A stretch of 64,000 nucleotides of DNA from CAYOHG01 sp964465125 (GCA_964465125.1 CAYXIO010000011.1:1-64000); one strand, 5' to 3'; shown: positions 34,092 through 46,009, numbered from the stretch's first letter. Translations and numbers: made by a program. The notes: generated from the letters alone by a model not told the origin.

Positions 34092-35936
34092 GTGGAACTA
34101 CCCCGGCGGCAGCGCGGTGACGAGCTTGTCAAACCCGGCCAACTCAGCGAGCTGCGCGCTCGGCTGCGCAGGCTCTCGCAGCAGCACGACCTGACGTCGG
34201 TCGTCGCGTGCGCGTTCGACCATCGCACGCGAATGCTGCCGTTCATCTACGCCGACATGCGCATGGCGCCGGCCGGAGTGCGCGCGATCGGCTCGGCGCT
34301 CGCGGATGCGGGCTTCCACAAGACGCGGATCGTGCTCCAGCAGTGGAGCCCGGGTTTTCGCCCGTCGCAGATGCGGCTCGACGGACGCGTGCCCGACCTG
34401 TTTCTCGTTTCGAGCATGCAGATTCACACGACCGCGTGCAAGGAGCTGATCCGCGACGCCTGGCGGATCGACCCGCCTCACCGCCCGCTGATCCTCGCCG
34501 GCGGCGCCAAGACCGTTTACGAACCTTGGGACGTGTTTGCCATCGATCCCGAGGGGCCCGCCGGCGCCGACGTCGCCGTCACCGGCGAAGAGTTCGTCCT
34601 GCTCAGTCTCCTCGAAGTGCTGCTCTCGATGCGCGACCGGCACGGCTCCGTGCGCGAGGCCTTCTTCCGGGCCCGCAACAGCGGCCTGCTCGACGACATT
34701 CCCGGCCTCGTCTACCCGATCGTCGACGATCGCGGCCGCGTCGCGGAGCTGGTCGACACCGGCGTGCAACGGCTCGTCGGCGATCTCGACGAGTTACCCC
34801 ATCCGGCCCTCGGCTTCCGCCTGCTGGAGCCGCCCTCGCGCCGCACGACGCTGGCGCCGCGGGCCGTGCCGGCGGCGCGCGTCGGCCGGCTCTCGCCGAT
34901 CGCGTCGCTGGTGCTGACGTTCGGCTGCAAGTTCAATTGCCCGTACTGCCCGATCCCGGCTTACAACCAGCGCCAGCATCGGGTGAAGAGCGGGGCGCGG
35001 GTGGCGGACGAGTTCCGGCGGCTGCACGACGAGTTCAACATTCGCTACTACTTCGGGGCGGATGACAATTTCTTCAACGACAAGCAGCGCACGCTTGAGA
35101 TCGTCGAGACGCTCGCGCGTACGCAACTGGCCGGGCGGCCGTTCCGCAAGCGCGTCCGCTGGGGCACCGAGGTCACCGTGCACGACACGATGCTTCTGAA
35201 AGAGCACATTCCCGACGTTCGAAACGCCGGCGTGCGTGCCCTGTGGCTGGGCGTGGAGGACATGACCGCCACCTTCGTCAAGAAGGGGCAGAGCGTCGAC
35301 AAGACGGCCGAGGCGTTTCAGTTGCTTTCGCGCAACGGCATCTGCGCGATGCCGATGATGATGCACCACGACTCGCAACCGCTCTACTCGCGCGCGGGGC
35401 ACTATGGCCTGCTCAACCAGGCCAGCCTGCTGCGCAAGGCCGGCGCAATCAGCTTGCAGGTGCTGATGATGACCCCCGCCACCGGCTCCAAGCTCTACGA
35501 GAGCGCGTTCACCTCCGGGTTGGTGATCGAGAGCGTCGGCGGCAAGCCCGTCGAGCCGCACATGCTGGACGCCAACTACGTCATCGCGACCGAGCACCCG
35601 ACCCCGTGGCGCAAACAGCTCAATATCATGCTGGCCTACCTGTCGTTCTATAACCCGCTCAGGCTCCTGGTCGCGCTGTTTCGGCCCAAGAGCCGCCTGT
35701 ACCTTGCCGACGCCGGCATGCAACTCATCGGAATGTGGGGCGTTTCGCAGACGATCCGGCGGACCTTGGGCTGGATGCTGCGGCTTCGGCGGGGAGGCAT
35801 CGTCCGCAAGACCGCCACGCCGCACAGCCGCGTTCCGATGCGGGGCGTGGCCGGGAGCGGTGCCGACCACGCCCTTCCGGGGACGCCTCAGGCTCCGTTC
35901 GTCGGCCTGACGCTGCCCTCGGGTGAAAGCCGGTAG
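34092..35936 (+). CDS. B12-binding-domain radical SAM protein
   Basis: A 614-residue protein with an N-terminal cobalamin-binding-like region (LILAGGAKTVYEPWD; DVAVTGEEFVLLSLLEVLL) and a radical SAM domain whose cluster motif is FGCKFNCPYCPIPAY (CxxxCxxC). RYYFGADDNFF is typical of B12-radical SAM enzymes. The reaction is unknown; relatives act in hopanoid, lipid or cofactor modification. I chose the GTG at 34092, preceded by CGGAG. It stands alone downstream of the porin. Confidence 0.8.
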   Translation: MELPRRQRGDELVKPGQLSELRARLRRLSQQHDLTSVVACAFDHRTRMLPFIYADMRMAPAGVRAIGSALADAGFHKTRIVLQQWSPGFRPSQMRLDGRVPDLFLVSSMQIHTTACKELIRDAWRIDPPHRPLILAGGAKTVYEPWDVFAIDPEGPAGADVAVTGEEFVLLSLLEVLLSMRDRHGSVREAFFRARNSGLLDDIPGLVYPIVDDRGRVAELVDTGVQRLVGDLDELPHPALGFRLLEPPSRRTTLAPRAVPAARVGRLSPIASLVLTFGCKFNCPYCPIPAYNQRQHRVKSGARVADEFRRLHDEFNIRYYFGADDNFFNDKQRTLEIVETLARTQLAGRPFRKRVRWGTEVTVHDTMLLKEHIPDVRNAGVRALWLGVEDMTATFVKKGQSVDKTAEAFQLLSRNGICAMPMMMHHDSQPLYSRAGHYGLLNQASLLRKAGAISLQVLMMTPATGSKLYESAFTSGLVIESVGGKPVEPHMLDANYVIATEHPTPWRKQLNIMLAYLSFYNPLRLLVALFRPKSRLYLADAGMQLIGMWGVSQTIRRTLGWMLRLRRGGIVRKTATPHSRVPMRGVAGSGADHALPGTPQAPFVGLTLPSGESR

Positions 35937-35990
35937 CGGCGGGCGGGATGAAAATCGCCTCCCGAGCCTGGGGAACGAGCGCGAAAACTC

Positions 35991-36018
35991 TTGCGTTAGC
36001 GCCAGTCTGGCCTATACT
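35991..36018 (+). promoter_or_regulatory. Promoter of the first RRM gene
   Basis: TTGCGT (35991-35996) and TATACT (36013-36018) with a 16-base spacer. Transcription would begin near 36025, giving a leader of about 168 bases before the ATG at 36193. Confidence 0.55.
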
Positions 36019-36192
36019 TCCTGACGAATGGTTGGACTCGTCGATCGGCAGTGAAGATTCCGCCTCTCTCGCAAGGAGCGATTTCTCCAAGCCTTGTTCG
36101 CCTGCTCCTACCCTTGGGTCTCTTGTTGGCCCCTTTCGCCGAGCCCGGAAAGCAACAAACGGGCCCAACTGCTACGCATCTGGAAGGTGAGT

Positions 36193-36540
36193 ATGGGTAC
36201 GAAGCTGTATGTCGGGAATCTGAGCTACAATGTCACGAGTGACGATCTGCGCGAACTTTTCACGCCGCACGGGACGGTCTCGTCTGCGGAAGTGATCATG
36301 GATCGGGATAGCGGCCGCAGCAAGGGCTTCGGCTTCGTCGAAATGGGTTCCTCCCAGGAAGCCCAGGCCGCGATCTCCGCCCTCAACGGCCAGCAGCACG
36401 ATGGCCGCACGCTCACCGTGAACGAGGCACGCCCGCGCGAGAGCGGCGGACGGCCCGGCGGCGGCGGCGGCCGGGGTGGCAGCCGCGGCGGCGGCGGCGG
36501 TTACGGTGGCGGTCGCGAAGGCGGCGGACGCCGCTGGTAG
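36193..36540 (+). CDS. RRM-type RNA-binding protein with glycine-rich tail
   Basis: A 115-residue RNA-binding protein. One RRM domain (residues 1-80) shows RNP2 LYVGNL and RNP1 KGFGFVEM, both intact. The tail is Gly/Arg-rich (about 85-115), as in cyanobacterial Rbp and planctomycete RRM proteins that act in cold response and RNA handling. The ATG at 36193 follows GGAAGG. A long leader and a strong 3' hairpin frame the gene, so it is probably a single-gene unit. A related gene lies at 55452-55847. Confidence 0.93.
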   Translation: MGTKLYVGNLSYNVTSDDLRELFTPHGTVSSAEVIMDRDSGRSKGFGFVEMGSSQEAQAAISALNGQQHDGRTLTVNEARPRESGGRPGGGGGRGGSRGGGGGYGGGREGGGRRW

Positions 36541-36568
36541 CGAACGCCCTCGCCAACTGAACACAGCG

Positions 36569-36623
36569 CCAGCGAGCGATTCCCCACCGCACGGGCCAGT
36601 GCCTGCGGGGTGTCGCTCGCTGG
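36569..36623 (+). terminator. Stem-loop after the first RRM gene
   Basis: CCAGCGAGCGA (36569-36579) pairs perfectly with TCGCTCGCTGG (36613-36623); the inner part can form a second stem (CCCC...GGGG). It is followed by AGCGCTTTCT, a weak T-rich tail. Confidence 0.6.
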
Positions 36624-36722
36624 TAGCGCTTTCTGAACTCCACGTCCGCGTCCCTCGCAGCGATGCGATTTCGTCCCACACCCGCTTGACGCCCCGCCAA
36701 GCTCCGCGAGACAACTGCCGTC

Positions 36723-38339
36723 GTGGAACGCCGATTCAGCCCAATCTGGCTGTTCGGGCTGCTGACGGCCGTGCTGCTCGCCGCGGCGCTGCGATTGCCC
36801 GACCTCAACGACCGCCCGATGCACACGGACGAGGCGGTGCACGCCCTCAAGCTGGAAGCCCTCTGGCAGACCGGCCGCTATCAGTACGACCCGCACGAGT
36901 TTCACGGACCTACGCTGTACTACCTGACGCTGCCCGTCCTGTGGGCCGGTGAGTACGGCTCGTTCGCGGAGTTCCGCGAAGCCACGCTGCGGATCGTGCC
37001 CGCCCTCGCGGGAGTGGCGATGGTCCTGCTCCTCGCCGCACTGCGCGACGGGCTCGGAAGCACCGCCACCGTCGTCGCCGGCCTGCTGCTGGCCCTTTCC
37101 ACCGCGTTCGTGTTCTACGCGCGCTATTACATCCAGGAGACGCCGCTGGCGTGCTTCTCGCTGCTGCTGATCGTCGCCGGCTGGCGCTACGCCTGTCGCC
37201 CGCGGCTCGGCTGGGTGCTGCTGGGTGGCGTCGCGGTCGGCCTCATGCACGCCACCAAGGAAACGGCGCTGATCAGTTGGGGCTGCGCGCTGCTTGCGGC
37301 CACGCTGGTCGCCTGGCGGGCGCGGCAGCCATCATCGACGGCGCCTGCGGCGGCTTTGCCGGCGCGCGTGTCGGCGTTGCACGCCCTGGCCTTTCTGCTC
37401 TCCGCCGCCGTGGTCTCAATCGCGTTTTTCTCCGTGTTTTTTACGTATGCGCGCGGCCCGCTGGATTCTCTTCGCGCGTACCTGACGTACTTTGAGCGCG
37501 CGGGCAGTGCCGGCGTGCACGTCCATCCGACGTGGTTCTATCTGCGCATTCTCGCGTTTGTGCACGACGCGCCCGGACCATGGTGGAGCGAGGGATTCGT
37601 GCTCGTGCTCGCCGCGATCGGGATCGCCGCGGCCTTTCGCGGTGCGCCGATCGGCTCCGCCGCGTTGCAGCGGTTCCTGGCGTTCTACGCGCTGCTGATG
37701 ACGGCCGCGTATGCGCTGATTTCATACAAGACGCCCTGGTGCCTGCTGGAGTTTCACCTGCCGCTGCTCCTGCTGGCCGGCTGCGGCGCCGCACGGCTGC
37801 TGCAAGGCGACCGCTGGCGCCGCGCGACCGCGGCGCTGGTGCTGGCGGCCGGATGCGTGCATCTGCTCGCGCAGGCGCGCGATGCCTCCACGCGCTTTGC
37901 CGCCGACCAGCGCAACCCGTACGTCTACGGCCACTCGTTGCGCGGCGTGGTCGATCTCGCGGACTGGGTGCTGAAGCTCTCGAGGGTCTCGCCGGACGGC
38001 GCGCGCGTGCTCGTGCGGGTGTTCGGCGACGATCCGTGGCCGTTGCCGTGGTACCTGCGCGCGCTGGAGCGCGTCGGGTACTGGCCGGCGGACGCGCCCC
38101 CCGACGCCTACGACGCGCCGGTGGTGATCGTCGACGAAGTCCTCGCCGAGCAGGTGCAGCCGCAGCTTCGCAAGGGTTACCAGGAGACCACGTACGCCAT
38201 TCGACCCGGCTTGAAGATGCGCGTGCTCGTGCAGACCGACCTGTATCATCAGTTCGCGATGTCGCAGGCGCGGGTCGCGCCCGTGCCGTCGCGGGCGATT
38301 CCTCATTCCGGGGCCGCGAGCGCTCCGAGCGCACCATGA
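36723..38339 (+). CDS. Agl23-like (TIGR03663) polytopic membrane protein
   Basis: A 538-residue protein with around ten hydrophobic segments in the PMT/GT-C style. The N-terminus RPMHTDEAVHALKLEALWQT and EFHGPTLYYLTLP are hallmarks of the TIGR03663 family (flippase-associated Agl23), which act with lipid-linked sugars. ARYYIQETPLACFSLLL is a further match. The start is the GTG at 36723 and the stop overlaps the apbE start (ATGA). The sugar donor and target are unknown. Confidence 0.82.
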   Translation: MERRFSPIWLFGLLTAVLLAAALRLPDLNDRPMHTDEAVHALKLEALWQTGRYQYDPHEFHGPTLYYLTLPVLWAGEYGSFAEFREATLRIVPALAGVAMVLLLAALRDGLGSTATVVAGLLLALSTAFVFYARYYIQETPLACFSLLLIVAGWRYACRPRLGWVLLGGVAVGLMHATKETALISWGCALLAATLVAWRARQPSSTAPAAALPARVSALHALAFLLSAAVVSIAFFSVFFTYARGPLDSLRAYLTYFERAGSAGVHVHPTWFYLRILAFVHDAPGPWWSEGFVLVLAAIGIAAAFRGAPIGSAALQRFLAFYALLMTAAYALISYKTPWCLLEFHLPLLLLAGCGAARLLQGDRWRRATAALVLAAGCVHLLAQARDASTRFAADQRNPYVYGHSLRGVVDLADWVLKLSRVSPDGARVLVRVFGDDPWPLPWYLRALERVGYWPADAPPDAYDAPVVIVDEVLAEQVQPQLRKGYQETTYAIRPGLKMRVLVQTDLYHQFAMSQARVAPVPSRAIPHSGAASAPSAP

Positions 38340-39331
38340 AGGCTCCACCCCCGCTGGCGATGGGCCCGACCGACCCGGCCTCTTCCGGCCGCACGCACTC
38401 GTTTCAGCACTTCGCGATGGCCTGCGACTGGGAACTCCGGCTGGCGTGCGAGGATCGATCGCAGGCGGCCGCAGCCGCCCGGGCCGCGTTTGAGGATGTC
38501 GACCGCCTGGAGCGCGAGCTCAGCCGGTTCGTTCCCACCAGCGACATTGCGCGGCTGAACACCCAGCCGGTTGGAGTGCCCCTTCGCCTTGGAATCGACG
38601 CGCTCACCTGCCTGCGTCGAGCCGTGGAACTGTCCCGGGTGACGGCGGGCGCATTCGACGTCACGGTCGGGGGATTGCTGATCGACAGGCCTTTGCGCGG
38701 CCCGCACGCGCCGCTGCCGGAAGCGGAATCGAGTGCGCCGCGCGTCTGGGGTATCGACCAGCTCAGGCTCGACGTGCCGGCGGGGTGCGTCACGCGCCTG
38801 GTGGACGGACCGGTGATCGACCTGGGTGCGATCGGCAAGGGTTACGCCGTTGAGCAGGCGATGCAGACGCTTTCCGATTGGGGCATGCGTGATGCGTTGG
38901 TGCATTCCGGGCAGAGCACGGTGCTCGCGCGCGGCTCGGCGCCCGGCGTGTCCGGCTGGCCGATCGCGCTGCGTGATCCGCGCGCGCCTGCCCGCACGAT
39001 CGCCAACCTGAATCTCCGCGACCAGTCGGTGAGCGGTTCGGGCGTGCGGCTTCATGGAAAACACATCATCGACCCGCGCAATGGATTGCCGGCCCAGCGC
39101 TGGGAAGGCACCTGGGCGCTGACGGACTCGTCGGCGGAGAGCGACGCGCTTTCCACCGCCTTCATGGCGATGGACCTCGGCGAAATCGAGCGCTGCTGTG
39201 CGGCGTTCGGCGGTGTGCATGCGGCGGTGCTGGCGGTGGGGGCGGACGGGGTTCGCTGGATACCCGCGCCGCCGCCCGCAGCCGAAGCGGGCCCGCGCGC
39301 GCGGCTTTCGCCGGAATCGGGCAGTGGATAG
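38336..39331 (+). CDS. apbE: FAD:protein FMN transferase ApbE
   Basis: A 331-residue ApbE family enzyme that attaches FMN to threonine of target proteins such as Nqr/Rnf subunits, using Mg. Motifs: QHFAMACDWELRLA, FDVTVGGLL, VIDLGAIGKGYAVEQAM and SSAESDALSTAFMAM (Mg-binding region). It is coupled to the upstream membrane protein by a four-base overlap. No flavinylated Nqr/Rnf target is in the window. No obvious export signal; the start at 38336 is fixed by the overlap and typical length. Confidence 0.85.
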   Translation: MKAPPPLAMGPTDPASSGRTHSFQHFAMACDWELRLACEDRSQAAAAARAAFEDVDRLERELSRFVPTSDIARLNTQPVGVPLRLGIDALTCLRRAVELSRVTAGAFDVTVGGLLIDRPLRGPHAPLPEAESSAPRVWGIDQLRLDVPAGCVTRLVDGPVIDLGAIGKGYAVEQAMQTLSDWGMRDALVHSGQSTVLARGSAPGVSGWPIALRDPRAPARTIANLNLRDQSVSGSGVRLHGKHIIDPRNGLPAQRWEGTWALTDSSAESDALSTAFMAMDLGEIERCCAAFGGVHAAVLAVGADGVRWIPAPPPAAEAGPRARLSPESGSG

Positions 39332-39373
39332 GATGACGATCACAATCACGCCATCCGCATGCGAGGGATGCTC

Positions 39374-40669
39374 ATGCTGAATTCCGACCGGATTTCTCGT
39401 CGTGGCCTGCTGCGCACCGCTGCCCAGGCTGCCGCGGTGTTCACCATCGTGCCGCGCCACGTGCTGGGAGGGCCCGGTTACACGGCTCCCAGCGAGGTCT
39501 TGACCCGCGCCGTGATCGGCTGCGGCGGCATGGGCATGGCGGGTCACGTCACGACGAACGAGGAGGGCAAGCCGCCGGTGACGCTGGCGGTCTGCGACTG
39601 CGACGAGCAGCACCTCGGCGCCGCGATGAAAAAGGTCGGTCGCGGCTGCGAGGCCTACCGCGACTGGAGGCGCGTGCTCGACCGCAAGGACGTCGACACG
39701 ATTCACATCGCCACGCCGCCGCACTGGCACGCGCTGATCGGCATCGCCGCGGCCCAGGCCGGGTTCGACATCCTGTCGGAGAAACCCTTTACGCGGACCA
39801 TCGGCGAGGGGCAGGCCTACCGCGACACGGTGCGGCGGTTCGGGCGCATGCTTCAGATCAACACGCACGGGCGTTTCGGCGCGTACTACCAGTACGGCGC
39901 GAGCCGACTGCTTCGCAAACTGGTCGACAGCGGTTTGCTGGGGAAGCCGCTGATCGTACGTGTGACCCGCGCCAACGGCTTCAACTGGAAGGTCCGCGAG
40001 TGGAGCGGCCGCACCAACCTGAAGCCGCAGCCCGTTCCCGCGCAGCTTGACTACGACATGTGGCAGGGGCCGGCGCAGGTGCGGCCGTATCACCCGCACC
40101 GCGTGCACCAGAGCTTCCGCGGCTACTGGGACTACGACGGCGGCGGACTGTCCGACATGGGGCAGCACTACCTCGACCCGGTGCACTACTTCCTCGGGAA
40201 GGACGACACCGGCCCGACCGAAATCAGCAGCGTCGCACCCTGGCCGACCCACCCGGATGCGGTCGGCATGTGGGGCTCGGTCACCTTCCGGTACGCCGAC
40301 GGCGACACGCTGATTCTGCAAAGCGGCGAGTGGGGCGAGTCGGATCGCGAGGGCACGCCGCTGATTGAAGGCCCCCACGGGAAGGTGTATGCGAATTACC
40401 GCACCGAACCAGCGGAGCTCTTCGAGCAGATTTCCGACACGCCCGAGCCCGATCCGCTGATCGACTTCGACACGGCCGTCCGCACGCGGCAGCGCGCCGG
40501 AGGAAGCGAGTCGCCTGCCCATCGCTCGTGCAGTCTGGTGAACCTGGCGAATATCTCCATCCGACTGGGCCGCGCGCTGAAATGGGACCCCGTCAGCGAG
40601 CTCTTCATCGGCGACGAGCAGGCCGACCGCCTGCTCAACCCGCCGATGCGCGCTCCGTGGCACCTGTAG
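39374..40669 (+). CDS. Tat-exported Gfo/Idh/MocA family oxidoreductase
   Basis: A 431-residue NAD-dependent sugar oxidoreductase. The N-terminus carries a Tat signal (ISRRGLLRTAAQAAAVFTI), so it is exported folded. The Rossmann fold is RAVIGCGGMGMAGHV; the catalytic EKPF (SEKPFTRTIGEG) and the C-terminal GGGLSDMGQHYLDPVHYF are typical. Many planctomycetes have large paralogue sets of these; substrates are mostly unknown. Start ATG at 39374 is favoured over 39359 because it follows GAGGG at proper spacing. The HEAT gene starts 13 bases downstream, so they are an operon. Confidence 0.88.
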   Translation: MLNSDRISRRGLLRTAAQAAAVFTIVPRHVLGGPGYTAPSEVLTRAVIGCGGMGMAGHVTTNEEGKPPVTLAVCDCDEQHLGAAMKKVGRGCEAYRDWRRVLDRKDVDTIHIATPPHWHALIGIAAAQAGFDILSEKPFTRTIGEGQAYRDTVRRFGRMLQINTHGRFGAYYQYGASRLLRKLVDSGLLGKPLIVRVTRANGFNWKVREWSGRTNLKPQPVPAQLDYDMWQGPAQVRPYHPHRVHQSFRGYWDYDGGGLSDMGQHYLDPVHYFLGKDDTGPTEISSVAPWPTHPDAVGMWGSVTFRYADGDTLILQSGEWGESDREGTPLIEGPHGKVYANYRTEPAELFEQISDTPEPDPLIDFDTAVRTRQRAGGSESPAHRSCSLVNLANISIRLGRALKWDPVSELFIGDEQADRLLNPPMRAPWHL

Positions 40670-40681
40670 AGGAGGCGTTTC

Positions 40682-43375
40682 GTGATGGCATGTCGACTGA
40701 ACGAGGGCGCGCAGCGCGCACAGCGCGCGGCGAAGCGCGTGGCGCGGCGGCTGACGGGGTGGTTGGCGCTGGCGATCCTGCTGGCCGCGCCCGCGGCGCG
40801 GGCCGAGGATCACGTCGCGCAGATGCTCGCTGCGGTCGAGCAGTGCGAGCAGATCCCGGTCGCAGAGATGCGGGCGGCGCTGGAGCGGTTCACCGAGGAG
40901 GACGTCGCAAAGCTCTGCGGCATGCTCGTTGCGCCTGGGACGGGCGAAGACACGATCGTGCGCCGCGCGCTGCACGGATTGACGTGCTGCGCCGCTGCGC
41001 CGGACCGGGGCAACGCGCGCGACCGCCTGGCGGCTGCCCTGTGCGCGAATCTGCCCAGGCTGACGGGCGAGCCGCGCGGCTTCGTGCTCGAACAACTGGC
41101 GCTGGTGGGGACACCGGCCCATTTCCCGGCCGTCGCTGACTGTCTGGGCGACGCCGATAACGGACCGCTCGCGGTTTCAGCGCTGGCGTCCATCGGCGGG
41201 AGCGAGGCGCTGGCCGCGCTGCAACGCGCGTTTGCCGGCGCGCAGGGCGCGACGCGCGTCGCAATCGTCGAGGCGCTCGAGCGGTTGGGGTCGCGCGCGG
41301 CGGCGGACGACCTGCTCCGCCACGCGCATTCGAACGACCTGGATCTCCGCGCCGCGTGCCTGGATGCCCTGGCGGCCTGCGGGGCGGTCAGCGCGGGCGA
41401 GGCCCTGCTCGACGCCGTTTCGGCCCGCGAGTGGTTCGACTACACGCGCGCGGCCTCGCGGATGGTGCGATACGCGCGCGCCATGGCGGCAAACGGCGAC
41501 ACCGAGCCCGCCGCCGAGCTGCTCGAAGCCCTGCTCAAGCTCGACGAAAGCGAATCATCCGTGCATCTACGCATTGCGGCGCTGGAGGCCTGGGCCGGCT
41601 TCGAGGGCGGCCCTCAGTTCAATCGCATCATGGCCAAAGCGCTGGACGCCAACCCCGAGGTGCGCCGCAGGGCGATTGAAATCGCCGCGCGCGTGCCCAG
41701 CAATCTCGTCGTGCCGGAGCTGCTGAAGTTCCTCGGTCATGGGCAAGCCGCGGTCCGCGAGGCAGCGCTGGCCGTCCTTGAACGCCGCGCCGACGCCGCC
41801 GCTTTGCCCGCCATCCTTCACGCGCTCGAGGACGAGAGCAGCGCGGTGCGCGTCGCGGCGATTCGCGCCGCGGTCCGTGTCGGCGGCGCCGCGGTGATCG
41901 CGGACCTGCTGCGGCAGGGCGACTCGCCGCGCGAGGAGGTGCGCGACGCGCTGCGCGCGGAGCTCCAGCGCGTGCCCGGCGCCGCGGCCTCGGCGGCGCT
42001 GATGGATGCGATCCCCAGCGTGGGACCGGCGGCGCGAGCGCTGGCTCTGGACGTGCTCGTCGCGCGTCGTTCGCGCTCGGTTGCGCCGCGGGTGCTGGCG
42101 CTGCTGGACGACTCCGAGGAGCCGGTGCGCATCGCCGCGCTGCACGCGGTGGGGGTCTTGTGCGGCGCAGAGGCCTTGCCGGGGCTGCTTCAGCGGGCCG
42201 GCAGGGATGCCGACGAGCAGGAGACGGAGGCGCTGGAGCAGACCGTCGCGGAGTGCGCCCGGCGCGGCGGGCAGGGTGACGCCGCCGCCGCTCCGATTCT
42301 CGCGGCGCTCGACCTCAAACGACCGGCCGCGTACGTGTGCCTGCTGCGCGCGGCGGGCCAGGTGGGCGGCGCTGCCGCGTTTCAGACGGTTTGCGGCGCG
42401 ACGAGCGCCGCGGCGCCGGAGATCCGTGAAGCCGCGGCCCAGGCGCTGCGCGACTGGCCCGATCCGACGGTCGCGGCCGAGATTCTCCGCATTGCCGCGG
42501 ACGCCGAGGATGAGACGCTCGCGGTGCTCGCGTTCCGCGGCTTCGCGCGGCTGGCGGCGCTCGATCCGCAGCGCGACGCGCGCCAGAAGGTCGAGCTGCT
42601 GCAAGCGGGCCTTGCTGTCGCCCGCCGACCCGAGGAGCGCAAGCTCGCGCTCTCCATGATCGGCGAGGTCGGCGACGCCTCCGCGCTCAACCTGCTCGAA
42701 AAGACGCTGGCCGACGCTGCGCTGCGACAGGAAGCCGCCTGGGCGCTGCTGAACGTCTCCGATCGCATCCTCGTCAGCCACGCTCACCGCGTCGCCGAGG
42801 CGCTCGATCAGGTCGAGGCGTCCGGCGTCAGCGGTGTCAACGACCGGATCAGCGCGCTGCGCGAGAGGCTGAGCGCGTTTGAAGGACTGATCACGGACTG
42901 GTTCGTCAGCGGGCCGTACATGGAGGCCGGACGCACGGGCTCGGACCTGTTCGACGTGGTGTTTCCGCCCGAGACTTCCGAGCGGAAGGACGTCCGCTGG
43001 ACGCCGCAGCCTGCCAACCGCGATCCCCAGCGGGCATGGATGATTGATTTGACGGCGTCCGTCGGCGGCGACCATCGCGTCGCTTACCTTCTCACGCAGC
43101 TCTACTCGCCCACGGCGCAGAAGGCCCAGCTCGAGGTCGGCAGCGACGACGGGATCAAGGTCTGGCTGAATGGCGCCGTCGTTCACGCGAACAACGTGGC
43201 CCGCGGTTGCCAGCGCGGCGACGATCGCGTCGACGTGGAGCTGCGAAAGGGTTGGAACGAGCTGCTACTGAAGGTGAACAACCTGGGCGGCGGCTGGGGC
43301 GCCTGTGTGCGAGTCGCAGGGCCCGACCGCAAGCCATTGAAGGACGTCTACGCTCAGGCGGAGGCGACGCCCTAG
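40682..43375 (+). CDS. Exported HEAT-repeat protein with C-terminal ligand-binding domain
   Basis: An 897-residue secreted protein. The signal peptide WLALAILLAAPAARA is followed by a long array of HEAT-type helical repeats (for example AAVREAALAVLERRADAAAL; SSAVRVAAIRAAVRVGGAAV). The last 160 residues form a separate beta domain, ITDWFVSGPYMEAG to EVGSDDGIKVWLNGAVVHAN and LRKGWNELLLKVNNLGGGWG, which resembles PA14-like or galactose-binding carbohydrate domains. AGGAGG (40670-40675) serves either the GTG at 40682 or the ATG at 40685. It sits between a sugar oxidoreductase and a ThuA/DUF1080 gene, suggesting a scaffold role in saccharide breakdown. Confidence 0.82.
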   Translation: MMACRLNEGAQRAQRAAKRVARRLTGWLALAILLAAPAARAEDHVAQMLAAVEQCEQIPVAEMRAALERFTEEDVAKLCGMLVAPGTGEDTIVRRALHGLTCCAAAPDRGNARDRLAAALCANLPRLTGEPRGFVLEQLALVGTPAHFPAVADCLGDADNGPLAVSALASIGGSEALAALQRAFAGAQGATRVAIVEALERLGSRAAADDLLRHAHSNDLDLRAACLDALAACGAVSAGEALLDAVSAREWFDYTRAASRMVRYARAMAANGDTEPAAELLEALLKLDESESSVHLRIAALEAWAGFEGGPQFNRIMAKALDANPEVRRRAIEIAARVPSNLVVPELLKFLGHGQAAVREAALAVLERRADAAALPAILHALEDESSAVRVAAIRAAVRVGGAAVIADLLRQGDSPREEVRDALRAELQRVPGAAASAALMDAIPSVGPAARALALDVLVARRSRSVAPRVLALLDDSEEPVRIAALHAVGVLCGAEALPGLLQRAGRDADEQETEALEQTVAECARRGGQGDAAAAPILAALDLKRPAAYVCLLRAAGQVGGAAAFQTVCGATSAAAPEIREAAAQALRDWPDPTVAAEILRIAADAEDETLAVLAFRGFARLAALDPQRDARQKVELLQAGLAVARRPEERKLALSMIGEVGDASALNLLEKTLADAALRQEAAWALLNVSDRILVSHAHRVAEALDQVEASGVSGVNDRISALRERLSAFEGLITDWFVSGPYMEAGRTGSDLFDVVFPPETSERKDVRWTPQPANRDPQRAWMIDLTASVGGDHRVAYLLTQLYSPTAQKAQLEVGSDDGIKVWLNGAVVHANNVARGCQRGDDRVDVELRKGWNELLLKVNNLGGGWGACVRVAGPDRKPLKDVYAQAEATP

Positions 43376-43447
43376 GCCGCCCGCGGTTCGCGGACCGTCG
43401 CCGGCCACACGATCAAGCTCAAGGCGTGCTCGAAAGGAGCCGGTTTC

Positions 43448-45631
<2,184 letters not shown>

Positions 45632-45688
45632 CGGTCAGCCGGGGAGGGCCGAGTTCAATCCGGCTTGCGCTCGCCTGGAAAACGGGCA

Positions 45689-46009
45689 ACAGCCGGGGCG
45701 GACGGGCTTTCCCGCCACCGGCTGTCAACGCATTTCAGGAGCGACACGGCTCGCGGAGGGAGGACCCGCGAGCCCAGGAGGAGGAGAGGGTCCTTCGTCA
45801 AATGTCATACGCCGGGGGCGGCATTTCGGTTCGGGGAAAAACCGCGGGTTTTTGACTGCCGATAAAACCGGGCGGCGAGCGGAGCGGGTGAGCCGCGGTC
45901 CAGGGACTGAAGTCCCTGGCAACGCCCGGGCGCACTCCGGGCGAAGACCGTGCGACCGAGCCAACCCGGCTTCCCCGGGTCGCGTGCGCGAAGATCGAAG
46001 ATCGAACAT
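45689..46009. repeat. Hairpin array and 7-bp tandem repeat in a non-coding stretch
   Basis: The 510 bases between 45632 and 46141 have no credible gene. They hold five hairpins: ACAGCCGG..CCGGCTGT (45689-45725), AAAAACC-gcg-GGTTTTT (45837-45853), CCAGGGACT-ga-AGTCCCTGG (45900-45919), CGCCCGG..CCGGGCG (45923-45943) and ACCCGG..CCGGGT (45964-45980). Three 7-base units (CGAAGAT, CGAAGAT, CGAACAT) lie at 45989-46009. The first hairpin may end the sugar operon; the remainder looks like a REP-type element. Confidence 0.6.

Noticed and set aside
38303..41122. A 939-codon open frame on the minus strand
   Set aside because: It is antisense to apbE, the Gfo/Idh/MocA gene and part of the HEAT gene, which have clear motifs. 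Long antisense frames arise from the high GC content; its translation is Arg/His/Val-rich with no domain.
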